From contig JAAWAN010000009.1 in the NCBI GenBank assembly GCA_022792175.1, positions 1-64,000 on the forward strand: a DNA stretch of 64,000 nt, in the 5' to 3' direction. Each line of letters begins with the position of its first letter. The first letter of the stretch is position 1. Below the pieces are notes generated by a model that saw only the letters and a list, made by a program, of their open reading frames with translations, had not been told where the DNA came from and ran no database searches. Shown here in pieces: positions 47,825 through 56,589 of the stretch. The position numbers and the translations under genes were made by a program. Source of the stretch: Provencibacterium sp. Lineage in GTDB: Bacteria; Bacillota; Clostridia; Oscillospirales; Ruminococcaceae.

Positions 47825-50389
47825 TCAGGGCCGCGCCTGCATCGTCTTTCCCGCAATGCGGATGACGTTTGCCGCATTAAACTGCAGGTCCGCTCTGGTA
47901 ATCCGGTAGCCATCCAGCTCCTCGCCGGTCTCCACCGCCTGGATAATATCCTCCACATTCTTCTGGCAGCCGGGCATCTGCAGGTCGTTGCCCGCATAGA
48001 TGCAGCCGGTCGAGGCGGAGATGGGGTATCGCGGCCGGTATTTGGCGGCCAGCCACGGTACCTGCTGGGAGGTGAACCAGTCGGTCATAATAACCCCCTC
48101 AAAGCCCCACTCATCCCGGGCAATGTTCTGCAGCAGCTCCCGGCAGTTGGCCGTATGGATGCCGTTTAACAGGTTATAGGAGGTCATGATAGAAAACGGC
48201 TGTGCCTCCCGCACACAGATTTCAAAGCCCCGCAGATAGATCTCCCGCAGCGCCCGCTCGCTGATATGGGCATTGGTGAAATACCGGTTTTCCTCCTGGT
48301 TGTTGGCGGCAAAGTGCTTGATGGTCGTTCCCTTACCCGGATGGCTCTGCACCCCTCGGGTCATGGCGGCCGCCATCCGCCCGGATATGAGCGGATCCTC
48401 CGAATAATATTCAAAATTGCGCCCGCACAGGGGGTTGCGGTGGATATTCATCGCCGGAGCCAGCCAGAGGTCGACATTAAACTGCTCCATCTCGCGGCCG
48501 ACCATCTCCCCGGCGCGCTCGACGAGCGCGGTATTCCAGGACTGGGCCAGCGCCCAGCCAATCGGAATGGGGGTGCAGTACTGGTAGTAGTCCACCGCAT
48601 TTTCATATTCGGCCCCCTCCCCGAAGGGGGCGGACGAATCGCCCATCACCTCGCCGCCCGGCAGGATTTCGCCCTCCGGCGTCGCCTTGAAGTGCGGCTG
48701 CAGCCGCAGCCCGGCAGGGCCGTCCGCCAGAATCATGTTTTTAACGCCGCGCTCCTCTCGGATAACCGGCGAGGAATCCGCCGCTGCGCCCGGCACGCTC
48801 ATTGAAGCGCTGCCGACAACGTTGCCGCCGCTGCCGCGCATGGTGCCGACGCAGAGCTCCGCCATTTCAGAAATGCTCAGCTGGGCGGTCAGCTCTTCCG
48901 CGGTGCAGCGTCCCTTCAGAAGATCCTCCATGCTCAGCCGCTGCGTTTTATCGGTGCGGTATTCCTCCCGCTCTCCCTGATAGCGCACCTGCCGCCCGGC
49001 GATAGCGGCGGCATCCACCTGCAGCCTTGGCAGGCCTGCCGTCTCGCGGCTACAGGGCGCCTGCGGCTTTATCTCCTCTATCTTCTCTTCGGGCACGCAG
49101 AGATTTTTCCCCGTCTGCGTTTTTACCTCCCGGTCCAGCAGCAGAACGGCCGCCGGCACCGTATCCCTCGAGCTGGTCCCGACGCGCAGGATATATTCGC
49201 CCGCCTCCAGAACAAAGGCCTCCTGCTGCTCGCAGTAGGAGGCCCGTTCGCTCAGCGAAAAATGCAGCTGCAGCGTCTCGCTCTCCCCGGGGGCGAGCAG
49301 AGAGCTCTTTTCGAATGCGGCCAGCTCCTGCCAGGGCTTGTCCAGCCGCCCTGCCGGCGCCGAGCAGTAAAGCTCGACGACCTGCTTGCCGGCATATTGC
49401 CTGCCGGTGTTGGCAACCTCGACCTTCAGCGTCACCTCTTCGCCGCTTACTGCCACCTCTCCGGGCGTCACTTCAAAGGTGGTGTAGGATTTGCCGTAGC
49501 CGAACGGGTATTGCGGCTGAACGCCGAAGGAATCGAAATACCGGTAGCCGACATAAATGCCCTCGGTATACCAGTCATCATCCACATTCCCGTTGTTGTG
49601 GCTGAAGGTGGCCGAGCAGGGATAGTCCTCATAAGTCCTAGCCCAGGTGTCCGCCGTCTTCCCGGAGGGGGTGACTGCGCCGGTCAGTATGTCCGCGAGC
49701 GCATCGCCGCCCAGAGCGCCGAGCTGGGTCATCAGCAGAAGGGCATCTATCCCCTCTATCGCCTTCATCTCGCCGAGGTCCATCACCCCGCCGATATTGA
49801 GCACCACCACCGTTTTTTTATAATACCGGGCAACCGTCTGCAGGTTTTCCTTCTCCTGCGGGAACAGGTAATAGTCGCCCGGTACCGCCAGGCGGTCGCT
49901 GCCCTCGCCGGAATTGCGGGCGATGACATAGATGGCCGTATCGGTATCTGAGCCCTCGCAGTCCGCCTTCGTGACGATTTCCGGGGCCGGCTCATGGTAG
50001 GGGTGGTCAAAGGTGATCAGAAAGGGAACGCTCCCCTCCTTCTGCGCCTTATCATTTACCCACTGCAGATAGGCCTGCTTTGCCTCCTGCTGCCGCCGGG
50101 TATGCCGGTCGAGCCAGTCCTCGGTTGTTACCGTAAATCCGGCGTTTTGAAGTCCCGCTTCAATGCTGACAATGCTTCTGGCATTGACATCCCCCGAGCC
50201 GGTGCCGCCCTTGACCGTCTGCCGGGCCCCGTTACCATATAGGGCAATTTTTCCTCCTGCAGAAAGCGGGAGCGCACCGTTATTTTCCAGCAGCACCATA
50301 CATTCCCCGGCCAGCTCCCGCGAAATCGCCGCATGTGCCGTTTCGCGGGGCTCTATCTCGGGAGAGGCAGAGGCAAAAATCTTTCCCAT
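47825..50389 (-). CDS. Family 3 glycoside hydrolase with reversed domain order
   Basis: An 854-residue beta-glycosidase-type enzyme. The usual GH3 C-terminal alpha/beta domain comes first (ENNGALPLSAGGKIALYGNG near residue 36 to LADILTGAVTPSGKTADTWA near 235). A fibronectin-III-like domain follows (FGYGKSYTTFEVTPGEVAVS, VVELYCSAP). The catalytic TIM barrel is last (ILADGPAGLRLQPHF near 560, KHFAANNQEENRYF near 730, and the nucleophile Asp in GFEGVIMTDWF near 790). This swapped order is known in some rumen and gut GH3 enzymes. There is no signal peptide, so it acts on sugars already imported. AAGGAGG precedes the start. Confidence 0.92.
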   Translation of the reverse strand: MGKIFASASPEIEPRETAHAAISRELAGECMVLLENNGALPLSAGGKIALYGNGARQTVKGGTGSGDVNARSIVSIEAGLQNAGFTVTTEDWLDRHTRRQQEAKQAYLQWVNDKAQKEGSVPFLITFDHPYHEPAPEIVTKADCEGSDTDTAIYVIARNSGEGSDRLAVPGDYYLFPQEKENLQTVARYYKKTVVVLNIGGVMDLGEMKAIEGIDALLLMTQLGALGGDALADILTGAVTPSGKTADTWARTYEDYPCSATFSHNNGNVDDDWYTEGIYVGYRYFDSFGVQPQYPFGYGKSYTTFEVTPGEVAVSGEEVTLKVEVANTGRQYAGKQVVELYCSAPAGRLDKPWQELAAFEKSSLLAPGESETLQLHFSLSERASYCEQQEAFVLEAGEYILRVGTSSRDTVPAAVLLLDREVKTQTGKNLCVPEEKIEEIKPQAPCSRETAGLPRLQVDAAAIAGRQVRYQGEREEYRTDKTQRLSMEDLLKGRCTAEELTAQLSISEMAELCVGTMRGSGGNVVGSASMSVPGAAADSSPVIREERGVKNMILADGPAGLRLQPHFKATPEGEILPGGEVMGDSSAPFGEGAEYENAVDYYQYCTPIPIGWALAQSWNTALVERAGEMVGREMEQFNVDLWLAPAMNIHRNPLCGRNFEYYSEDPLISGRMAAAMTRGVQSHPGKGTTIKHFAANNQEENRYFTNAHISERALREIYLRGFEICVREAQPFSIMTSYNLLNGIHTANCRELLQNIARDEWGFEGVIMTDWFTSQQVPWLAAKYRPRYPISASTGCIYAGNDLQMPGCQKNVEDIIQAVETGEELDGYRITRADLQFNAANVIRIAGKTMQARP

Positions 50390-50489
50390 TTAAAATATCC
50401 TCCTTCACAAAGATAAAAAATCCGGCTGCGAACGATCATGTCTTATCCGGAAGAAGCAGCCATTCCTAAAAAAGGCAGCCGATAGTACT

Positions 50490-50518
50490 ATATTATCATT
50501 TCTTTTCTCATCTGTCAC
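50490..50518 (-). promoter_or_regulatory. Promoter of the GH3 gene
   Basis: GTGACA (50513-50518) and TAATAT (50490-50495) on the minus strand with a 17-base spacer. Confidence 0.5.
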
Positions 50519-50544
50519 TTAAAAGGAACATTTTTCCTATTTGC

Positions 50545-50574
50545 TTGACAGTTTATATCCTCTGGCGGTATAAT
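50545..50574 (+). promoter_or_regulatory. Promoter of the second transglutaminase-like gene
   Basis: TTGACA (50545-50550) and TATAAT (50569-50574) with an 18-base spacer, about 35 bases before the start codon. Confidence 0.75.
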
Positions 50575-50610
50575 AAGTCGAAATCTATACATAAAGGAAG
50601 TTAAAAGGCG

Positions 50611-51372
50611 ATGCAGTTTAAAAGATGGATGGCAGCGCTGGCCGCTGCCGGACTGTTCTGCGGGTCGCTGGGAATAACGGCGGCCGCGCGCGAGGAATAC
50701 GACCCCTGGGCGGATGAAGACAGATCGTCATTCGTTCTGGATGAGGAGGCAGGCAAGGACCTGCAAGAGGAGGACCCGGAAAAAGAAAAAGGTAAGCCCG
50801 GGCAGACGGCGCCCGCCGAAGGGACGCCGCAGGCGCTTCTCGATGAGGTGGAGCTCTCCCCCTCCTCCTGCCGCAGCAGCCAGCTGCAGGAGCTGGTAGA
50901 CAGTATTCTGGATGAAATCATTGAGGAGGATATGGATACCTACGAAAAGGTGAAGGCCTGCTATGACTATGTTGCCTCCACCGTTACCTATGGTTCACAT
51001 ATGCGCAATCTCGGCGCTGCGGTTGGGGACACCACCTGCGCTCAGATTTATGCAGACTATGGGGAAATAGAGGGCTTCGGCGCGGTGGCGCTCTCCGCCA
51101 AAACCGGCATGTGCAACGCCTATGCCTCCGCCTTTCTGCTGCTTATCCGCCCGCTGGGGCTAAACGGCCATCTGGTCGCCGGGCAGACCGGCCGGGCAGG
51201 CGGTGGCTACGCTTACCACGAGTGGGCGGAAATCGACCTTAATGAAGAGTCCTATCTCTTCGACCCGCAGCTCGAGCAGGATTTAACGGCGGCAGGGCTT
51301 CCGGCCTATATGGTATTCTGCAGGACCTATGATGAGGTCCCCGGCCGCTATCTCATCTCCTACCGCAAATAG
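50611..51372 (+). CDS. Secreted transglutaminase-like protein
   Basis: A 253-residue exported protein. Residues 1 to about 26 are a signal peptide (WMAALAAAGLFCGSLGITAA). An acidic, low-complexity stretch follows, then a transglutaminase-like core with Cys in SAKTGMCNAYASAFLLLIRP near residue 170, His in YAYHEWAEIDL near 207 and Asp in YLFDPQLEQ. It is a minimal version of the fold found in the 20600 gene, without Ig-like repeats. The Cys-His-Asp set is present. The substrate, probably a surface protein or peptide, is unknown. Confidence 0.85.
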   Translation: MQFKRWMAALAAAGLFCGSLGITAAAREEYDPWADEDRSSFVLDEEAGKDLQEEDPEKEKGKPGQTAPAEGTPQALLDEVELSPSSCRSSQLQELVDSILDEIIEEDMDTYEKVKACYDYVASTVTYGSHMRNLGAAVGDTTCAQIYADYGEIEGFGAVALSAKTGMCNAYASAFLLLIRPLGLNGHLVAGQTGRAGGGYAYHEWAEIDLNEESYLFDPQLEQDLTAAGLPAYMVFCRTYDEVPGRYLISYRK

Positions 51373-51384
51373 AAAAAACGCCAG

Positions 51385-51428
51385 AAGGGTCTGTTGCAAA
51401 ATGCGAGCATTTTGCAACAGACCCTTTT
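51385..51428 (+). terminator. Terminator after the second transglutaminase-like gene
   Basis: Arms AAGGGTCTGTTGCAAAATGC (51385-51404) and GCATTTTGCAACAGACCCTT (51407-51426), GA loop, T-rich end. It is a member of the recurrent GTTGCAAAA family. Confidence 0.85.
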
Positions 51429-51491
51429 AAAAAACGGCTTTTGACTCCACTAAAGTCAAATTTCGCCCGCATATCGCGGACGAAACCGCCC

Positions 51492-51519
51492 TTTTTCCGG
51501 TTTCTGCAGGCCGGAAAAA
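51492..51519. terminator. Hairpin after the amidohydrolase gene
   Basis: TTTTTCCGG (51492-51500) and CCGGAAAAA (51511-51519) around a ten-base loop. On the minus strand it would follow the amidohydrolase stop; the U-rich end is within the stem. Confidence 0.35.
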
Positions 51520-51563
51520 TATTTTGCAGCGCGCCCTTTTTTGAAAAAACGGGCCCAACGCCT

Positions 51564-52382
51564 TCACAGCTCTAAAAGCCGCCGCAGGTTGCCGCCCAGG
51601 ATTTTCTCCTTGGAGCAGTCCGGAATATCCATATCTTTAACGTGCGAAATGGCGCAGGCCACCTTTTCCTCGCCGTTATAGGGGAAATCCAGACCGAAGA
51701 TTTCGCAGTCATCGCCTGCCTGCCAGAGAAGGTCGCGGATTTTCTGGTCGCTCAGGTTCCAGGCCCGGTTCTCGTTCGGGTCGAAAACGCTGGTCAGCCC
51801 GGCATACAGCCGCGGGGCGGGGTCGCCGTGCCGGCGGTTGTTGAGCAGCACCGCCAGCCCCTCGTTAAAAAAGCAGTAGCCGCCCAGGTGCTCCATCGAA
51901 AAGCGCAGCTTCGGGAAGCGGTAGGCCACCTCATCAAAGAGCAGCATGTTGTAGTCGGAAATCCGGTGCCAGTGGATGCCGGTATGAAAGGAGAGAAACA
52001 GCCCCAGCTCCTGTGCCTTCGCATAGACCTCGCAGGCCTTCTCCCCGTCAATCTTAATCTTCTGGAAGGCCGGGTGGATTTTAATCCCCTTAAAGCCGAA
52101 GCCGGCAATGCGCTCCACCTGCCCGGCAAGGTCCCCCGCCTCAAAATTGATAACGCCGAAGCCCAAAAGCTCCTTCTGGCCCTGCAGCTCCCGATAAAGC
52201 CAGCGGTTTGATTCCTCGTCCGCCGGGCCGAGCTGCTTATGAAAGGGCGCAAAGGCAACGCACTGCTCAATTTTGCAGCGCTCCATCAGCCGGCGCAGCG
52301 CGTCGGGCGTACCGTCCTTCCCATCCACCCGGATAAAAGCGGGAAAAACATGCGCATGGTGTGCGGTAATCCTGTAGTCCAT
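51564..52382 (-). CDS. Amidohydrolase-2 family protein (TIM-barrel hydrolase or lactonase)
   Basis: A 272-residue metal-dependent hydrolase. The N-terminal HAH metal motif is in ITAHHAHVFP near residue 10; later motifs are GFKGIKIHPAFQKIKIDG, FLSFHTGIHW, FSMEHLGGYC and the final Asp in EIFGLDFPYNGEEK. The family includes sugar lactonases, decarboxylases and amidases. It is the last gene of the cluster that begins with the ROK kinase, 26 bases after the response regulator gene, so a sugar-acid lactone or a related catabolite is a reasonable but unproven substrate. Confidence 0.82.
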   Translation of the reverse strand: MDYRITAHHAHVFPAFIRVDGKDGTPDALRRLMERCKIEQCVAFAPFHKQLGPADEESNRWLYRELQGQKELLGFGVINFEAGDLAGQVERIAGFGFKGIKIHPAFQKIKIDGEKACEVYAKAQELGLFLSFHTGIHWHRISDYNMLLFDEVAYRFPKLRFSMEHLGGYCFFNEGLAVLLNNRRHGDPAPRLYAGLTSVFDPNENRAWNLSDQKIRDLLWQAGDDCEIFGLDFPYNGEEKVACAISHVKDMDIPDCSKEKILGGNLRRLLEL

Positions 52383-52408
52383 CAGTCGTTTCCCTCCTGC
52401 TTTCTTTT

Positions 52409-53191
52409 TTATCTCTGTCTGAACTGCCGGGGCGTTACCCCGACATGCTTTTTAAACAGGCTGCAGAAATAGCGGTAGTCCTTATACCCCACCCGCTCGG
52501 CCACCTCGTAGATTTTCATCTCGTTTTGCCGCAGCAGCGGAATGGATTTCTGAATCCGGATGCTGCCGAGATAGTCGCTGAAGGTGGTGCCCAGCTCCCA
52601 GCGCAGCAGCTTGCTGATATAGCTCTCGCTGATATAAAGGGCCTCGGCGGCATCCCGGATGCCGATATTTTCCGAATAGTGCTTTTCGAAAAAGTCCAGC
52701 AGCGCGGGGAGATAGCGGTTTTCGCCGCTCGCCCCGTTTTCCTCCAGCTCCTGCAGATAGGCAGGGTTGCGCGCCGAGGCGGCCTGCAAATTCTCCCGCA
52801 GGCTTAAAAGGGTGCTGCGCTCCTGCAGCGAGCGGACCGCCCGCGCAATCGTGTCGTAAAACTCCCTGTCGTCCAGCGGCTTTAAAATGTAGTTTTTCAC
52901 CTGCAGGCGGATGGCCTCCATCGCATAGTCAAACTCCTCATAGGCGGAGATGATGATATATTCGATTCCCTCCAGATCGCGCAGGCTGCGGATAAGCTCC
53001 AGCCCGTCCTTCTCCGGCATGCAGATATCGGTAATCACCAGCCCGGGGCGCAGGGAGCGGATGAGCCGCTCCGCCTCCTGCCCATCGCTCGCCTGCCCGA
53101 CCACCTTGCAGCCCAGCTCCCGCCAGGGGGTGGTCATTACAATCTCCTTGCGCAGCAAAGCGGAATCTTCCGCCACAAACGCCTTGACCAA
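52409..53191 (-). CDS. YesN-type response regulator (receiver plus AraC helix-turn-helix)
   Basis: A 260-residue response regulator. The receiver domain has acidic residues in FVAEDSALLRKEI, the phosphoacceptor Asp in VITDICMPEKDG near residue 54 and Lys in YILKPLDD near 104. The C-terminal 100 residues are an AraC-type double helix-turn-helix (RDAAEALYISESYISKLLRW, YEVAERVGYKDYRYFCSLFK). It should be phosphorylated by the YesM-type kinase at 56590 and activate this cluster. The start is TTG with GGGAGGG eight bases upstream. Confidence 0.93.
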   Translation of the reverse strand: MVKAFVAEDSALLRKEIVMTTPWRELGCKVVGQASDGQEAERLIRSLRPGLVITDICMPEKDGLELIRSLRDLEGIEYIIISAYEEFDYAMEAIRLQVKNYILKPLDDREFYDTIARAVRSLQERSTLLSLRENLQAASARNPAYLQELEENGASGENRYLPALLDFFEKHYSENIGIRDAAEALYISESYISKLLRWELGTTFSDYLGSIRIQKSIPLLRQNEMKIYEVAERVGYKDYRYFCSLFKKHVGVTPRQFRQR

Positions 53192-53210
53192 TAGAACTGC
53201 CCTCCCTCTG

Positions 53211-54032
53211 CTATTTCATGCCGGACGTTAAAAAGCTCTTGATAAACTGCTTCTGAAAAATCAAAAACAGAATCAGCAGCGGCAGCATGATTAAAACGGT
53301 CGCCGCCGTTACGGCCGCCCACTGCGGCCCGGCATCGCCGCTCGACTTGGTGAGCAAGGCCAGCCCCAGCGGCAGCGAGCGCTTATTCGGGGAATTGATG
53401 ACAATCAGCGGCCAGAGGAAGTTGTTCCAGTGCCAGTTGATGGAAACAATGGCAAAGGAGAGATAGGCCGTTTTGCAGGAGGGGATGTAGATATAGACGA
53501 GCATCTGCAAAACGTTGCACCCGTCAAGCACCGCCGCCTCCTCGAGCGCCAGCGGAATCGATTTATAGCTCTGGCGCAGCAGCAGAATGCCCATTGCCGA
53601 GCCGAAGGAAACGATCATCACCCCCAGCCGGGTATCCAGCAGGTGCATGTCCCGCAGCGTCAGATAGTTGGAGAGCAGCAGCACCTCACCGGGAATGATG
53701 ATCTGCGCCATGATGAGTAGCATAACGACCCCCTTGCCCGCAAAGGGGATACGCGCAACGGCATAGGCCGCAAAGGTGATGGTCGTCAGCTGCACCGCCA
53801 GAATCCCGACGACAAAAATCAGCGAATTCATCGTATAGGAGGCGAAGGGGATAATATCAAAAATATAGCGGAAATTTTCAAGGGAAAAGACCGGCTCAAA
53901 GCTGAAGCTGGTCACCAGTCTCCCGGGACGGAAGGCGGAAAAGGCCGTCCAGAGAAGCGGAAATACCCAGATGGCACACAGGACGGTGAGAATCACTGCC
54001 CGCAGGATACGGATCGGTTTTGATGGCTTCAT
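53211..54032 (-). CDS. ABC sugar transporter permease, MalG/UgpE type (cassette 3)
   Basis: A 273-residue CUT1 permease with six hydrophobic helices. The EAA loop is EAAVLDGCNVLQMLVYIYIP near residue 172, and the end is LLILFLIFQKQFIKSFLTSG, typical of MalG-like permeases. It is 30 bases after the MalF-type gene and 19 bases before the response regulator gene. Confidence 0.92.
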   Translation of the reverse strand: MKPSKPIRILRAVILTVLCAIWVFPLLWTAFSAFRPGRLVTSFSFEPVFSLENFRYIFDIIPFASYTMNSLIFVVGILAVQLTTITFAAYAVARIPFAGKGVVMLLIMAQIIIPGEVLLLSNYLTLRDMHLLDTRLGVMIVSFGSAMGILLLRQSYKSIPLALEEAAVLDGCNVLQMLVYIYIPSCKTAYLSFAIVSINWHWNNFLWPLIVINSPNKRSLPLGLALLTKSSGDAGPQWAAVTAATVLIMLPLLILFLIFQKQFIKSFLTSGMK

Positions 54033-54062
54033 TTTCTGATTCCTCCCTGTTATCCGGCTTTT

Positions 54063-54962
54063 TCAGCTCTCATAATGGGTGTGCCGGTCGAGCACCCCAT
54101 ACTGCAGCGCCGTCAGCAGCAAAACGACTGCCAGCATGATCACGCTGAGCGCCGCCGCCTGCCCCTGATCCCAGTAGGTAAAGGCCGTTTTGTAGATGTG
54201 GAACATCAGAAGGCTGCTCGCATTATCCGGCCCGCCTTCGGTCATGACGATGATGGAGTCCACCATCTTCACCGAATTGGTAATCGAGAGGGTGACGGCG
54301 AAGACCATCGTCGGCATGAGCAGCGGCAGCGTTATTTTATAAAACTTCTGCCACTCGTTCGCCCCGTCGATAATCGCCGCCTCATAGTATTCCCGGGAGA
54401 TGGCCTGCATGCCGGAGAGGAAAAAGATCATTAAAAACCCCGCCTCCCGCCAGATATAGACGAAGGAGATGGCATAGAGAACATAGCGGGGGTCCCCGAT
54501 CCAGTTGATCGAAGGCCCGCCCAGCAGCCGGACGACATTGTCGATGAAGCCTATCTGCGGTGTCAGCAGAAAGACCCAGACGAGCGAAAAGCCAATCATC
54601 GGTGAAACATTCGGATAGAAGATGGCCGCCCTGGCCAGACCGATACCCTTCGATTCGCTGTTTAACAGATAGGCCAGCAGCAGCCCCAGACACAGGCAGA
54701 CCGGAACAACCAGCAGGCTGAAGCGCAGGTTGTTCCACAAAACCTTGATAAAAACCGGATCCTTAAAAGCGGCTCTATAATTCTGCAGCCCGCTGAAAAC
54801 AGCGTTCGGCGTAGAGAGATTCCTGGTAAAAAAGCTGAGGACAATCGTCTTGGCAAACGGATAAAAGGTGAAAAGGGTTAAAAAGAGCAGGGTGGGGGCG
54901 AGCAGCGCCCAGGCCAGCAGATTCTGCCGAAGCACCCGCCGCGAAACCTTTTTGATTTTCAT
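54063..54962 (-). CDS. ABC sugar transporter permease, MalF/UgpA type (cassette 3)
   Basis: A 299-residue CUT1 permease. The first helix is LAWALLAPTLLFLTLFTFYP near residue 15 and the EAA loop is EAAIIDGANEWQKFYKITLP near 205. The ATG at 54962 is preferred over upstream in-frame starts because GGAGG is five to six bases before it. It pairs with the MalG-type permease and the 55035 binding protein; the energising ATPase is not encoded nearby. Confidence 0.92.
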   Translation of the reverse strand: MKIKKVSRRVLRQNLLAWALLAPTLLFLTLFTFYPFAKTIVLSFFTRNLSTPNAVFSGLQNYRAAFKDPVFIKVLWNNLRFSLLVVPVCLCLGLLLAYLLNSESKGIGLARAAIFYPNVSPMIGFSLVWVFLLTPQIGFIDNVVRLLGGPSINWIGDPRYVLYAISFVYIWREAGFLMIFFLSGMQAISREYYEAAIIDGANEWQKFYKITLPLLMPTMVFAVTLSITNSVKMVDSIIVMTEGGPDNASSLLMFHIYKTAFTYWDQGQAAALSVIMLAVVLLLTALQYGVLDRHTHYES

Positions 54963-55034
54963 GAGAACCTCCATTGCGCCCATGGCGCTTTTCCGGACAG
55001 GGCTGCCCGGAAAAGCGCCGCCGCGGCTGGTGTT

Positions 55035-56381
55035 TTATTTGTTATAGGGAGCCAGCGTTTCATCGGCGAAGGCCTGCAGCTCTTTGAGCGCCTCCTCTAC
55101 GGTGAGGCTTCCGGTCATGACGGCATCATATTTATCAGTGAGGGCGTTGCCGATCTTTTCGGATTCATAAACGCGCATTTCGTTGTAGCAGCTCTCGAGC
55201 TGCTCAAAGCCGATTTTTGCCTGCGGCACCTCTTCATAATATTTCCTCATCGTTTCGGTTTCGTGGGCAGATTTGCGCGCGGCGATGTAGCCGGTATCCA
55301 CATTCCACTGCGCCTGCCGCTCCGGCTCGGTGAGCCAGCGAACAAACCGCCAGGTGGCGTCCAGCTCCTCCTCGCTCGAGCCCTTCATCAGGTAGAGGTT
55401 GCCGCCGCCCGCTATCGAAGCCGGGCGCTTAGTGTAGGGCAGCAGGCAGATGCCCCAGTCAAAATCGGCGCTGCTGTTGATATTTGCAAGATTGCCGGAG
55501 GAGACCTGAATCATTGAGGCCTTGCCCTCAATAAAGTTCGCCGGCGCGGTCGCCATATCCACCACCCCTTCGGGGGAGGCCTTATAAACGGTTCCCAGGT
55601 CCTTGAGATACTGCAGCGCCTCTACATTCTCCGGAGTATCAAGCAGGCATTTTCTGCCGTCATCGGTCATCAGGTTTTCGCCGTTCGCACTGTTGGCGAT
55701 GGCAAACGGGCCAAAGTCCCAGGCGCCGCCGGAGGGAATCAGCAGTCCCCAGCGCTGCACATTGCCATTCTGGTCAAATTTCGTGAGCTTCTGCCCGTAT
55801 TCGGCCATCTCCTCCCAGCTTTTCGGCGGCTTCTCCGGGTCGAGCCCCACCTCGCGGAAATGGTCCCTGTTGTAGAACATCAGCAGCGCCGAGCGCTGAA
55901 AGGGGATGCTCCAGACCTTCCCATCAAAAACAGAGTTCGCCATAAAGCCGGGATAAAAATCGTTGATGTATTCGCTGCCGCCATCCTTGTTGATGAGGTC
56001 ATCAAGCGGGATGATGGCATCCATCGAAATCAGCGTTAAAATCGTGGGGTTCGCCAGAATGCAGAACTGCGGCTGGTTGTCGGCCTGAATGGCAGTTATC
56101 AGCTTCTGCAGCGTATCCGCATAGCCGCCGGAAAAAACGGGGGAAACCTTGATATCCGGGTTCTCGGCGGCAAAATCAGAGGCATAGCTTTCCACCAGCT
56201 GGGCAATGGCGCCGCCCACCTGAACGGGATAATAAAATTCCACCTCCACCTGCTTGCCGGAGCTCTTCGCAGAGCCGCCTGATGCCGCATTCTGGCCGCC
56301 CGGGGCGCTGCCGCCCGAGCTGCAGCCGACAAACATGCCAAGCATCAGGCTCATACATAGCGCAACTGCTGTTTTCTTCAT
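55035..56381 (-). CDS. Extracellular sugar-binding lipoprotein (cassette 3)
   Basis: A 448-residue binding protein of the MalE/UgpB-like (SBP_bac_8-type) class, smaller and different from the proteins of cassettes 1 and 2. The signal ends in the lipobox MLGMFVGCSSGG with Cys near residue 19. The binding domain contains VWSIPFQRSALLMFYNRDHF and PPKSWEEMAEYGQKLTKF, both typical. The ATG at 56381 fits the signal peptide; upstream in-frame codons are not coding-like. It has its own promoter at 56479-56507. Confidence 0.93.
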   Translation of the reverse strand: MKKTAVALCMSLMLGMFVGCSSGGSAPGGQNAASGGSAKSSGKQVEVEFYYPVQVGGAIAQLVESYASDFAAENPDIKVSPVFSGGYADTLQKLITAIQADNQPQFCILANPTILTLISMDAIIPLDDLINKDGGSEYINDFYPGFMANSVFDGKVWSIPFQRSALLMFYNRDHFREVGLDPEKPPKSWEEMAEYGQKLTKFDQNGNVQRWGLLIPSGGAWDFGPFAIANSANGENLMTDDGRKCLLDTPENVEALQYLKDLGTVYKASPEGVVDMATAPANFIEGKASMIQVSSGNLANINSSADFDWGICLLPYTKRPASIAGGGNLYLMKGSSEEELDATWRFVRWLTEPERQAQWNVDTGYIAARKSAHETETMRKYYEEVPQAKIGFEQLESCYNEMRVYESEKIGNALTDKYDAVMTGSLTVEEALKELQAFADETLAPYNK

Positions 56382-56478
56382 GTTTTCCCATTCCTTTCTT
56401 CGGGGCCCCGGCCAGGTCCATCCTCTTTGGACCTGCAGGCAGGGGCGAAACGGTGAACGGTCTTTCGAATGTAGTCTC

Positions 56479-56507
56479 AGTATACTGTTCGCCCGCCGAA
56501 GATTCAA
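56479..56507 (-). promoter_or_regulatory. Promoter of cassette 3
   Basis: TTGAAT (56502-56507) and TATACT (56479-56484) on the minus strand with a 17-base spacer, between the kinase and binding-protein genes. It is a candidate target of the YesN-type regulator. Confidence 0.65.
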
Positions 56508-56589
56508 TGCGCCTGTCCGTCAAAAAAGTGTAATATTCAGCAAAAGCAGAATTAAATCTCTTTGTTTTATATATTTTTTTATTCATTAT

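Noticed and set aside
47689-47997. Small minus-strand frame overlapping the GH3 3' end
   Set aside because: It is out of frame with GH3, overlaps its C-terminus, and has no similarity or ribosome site.
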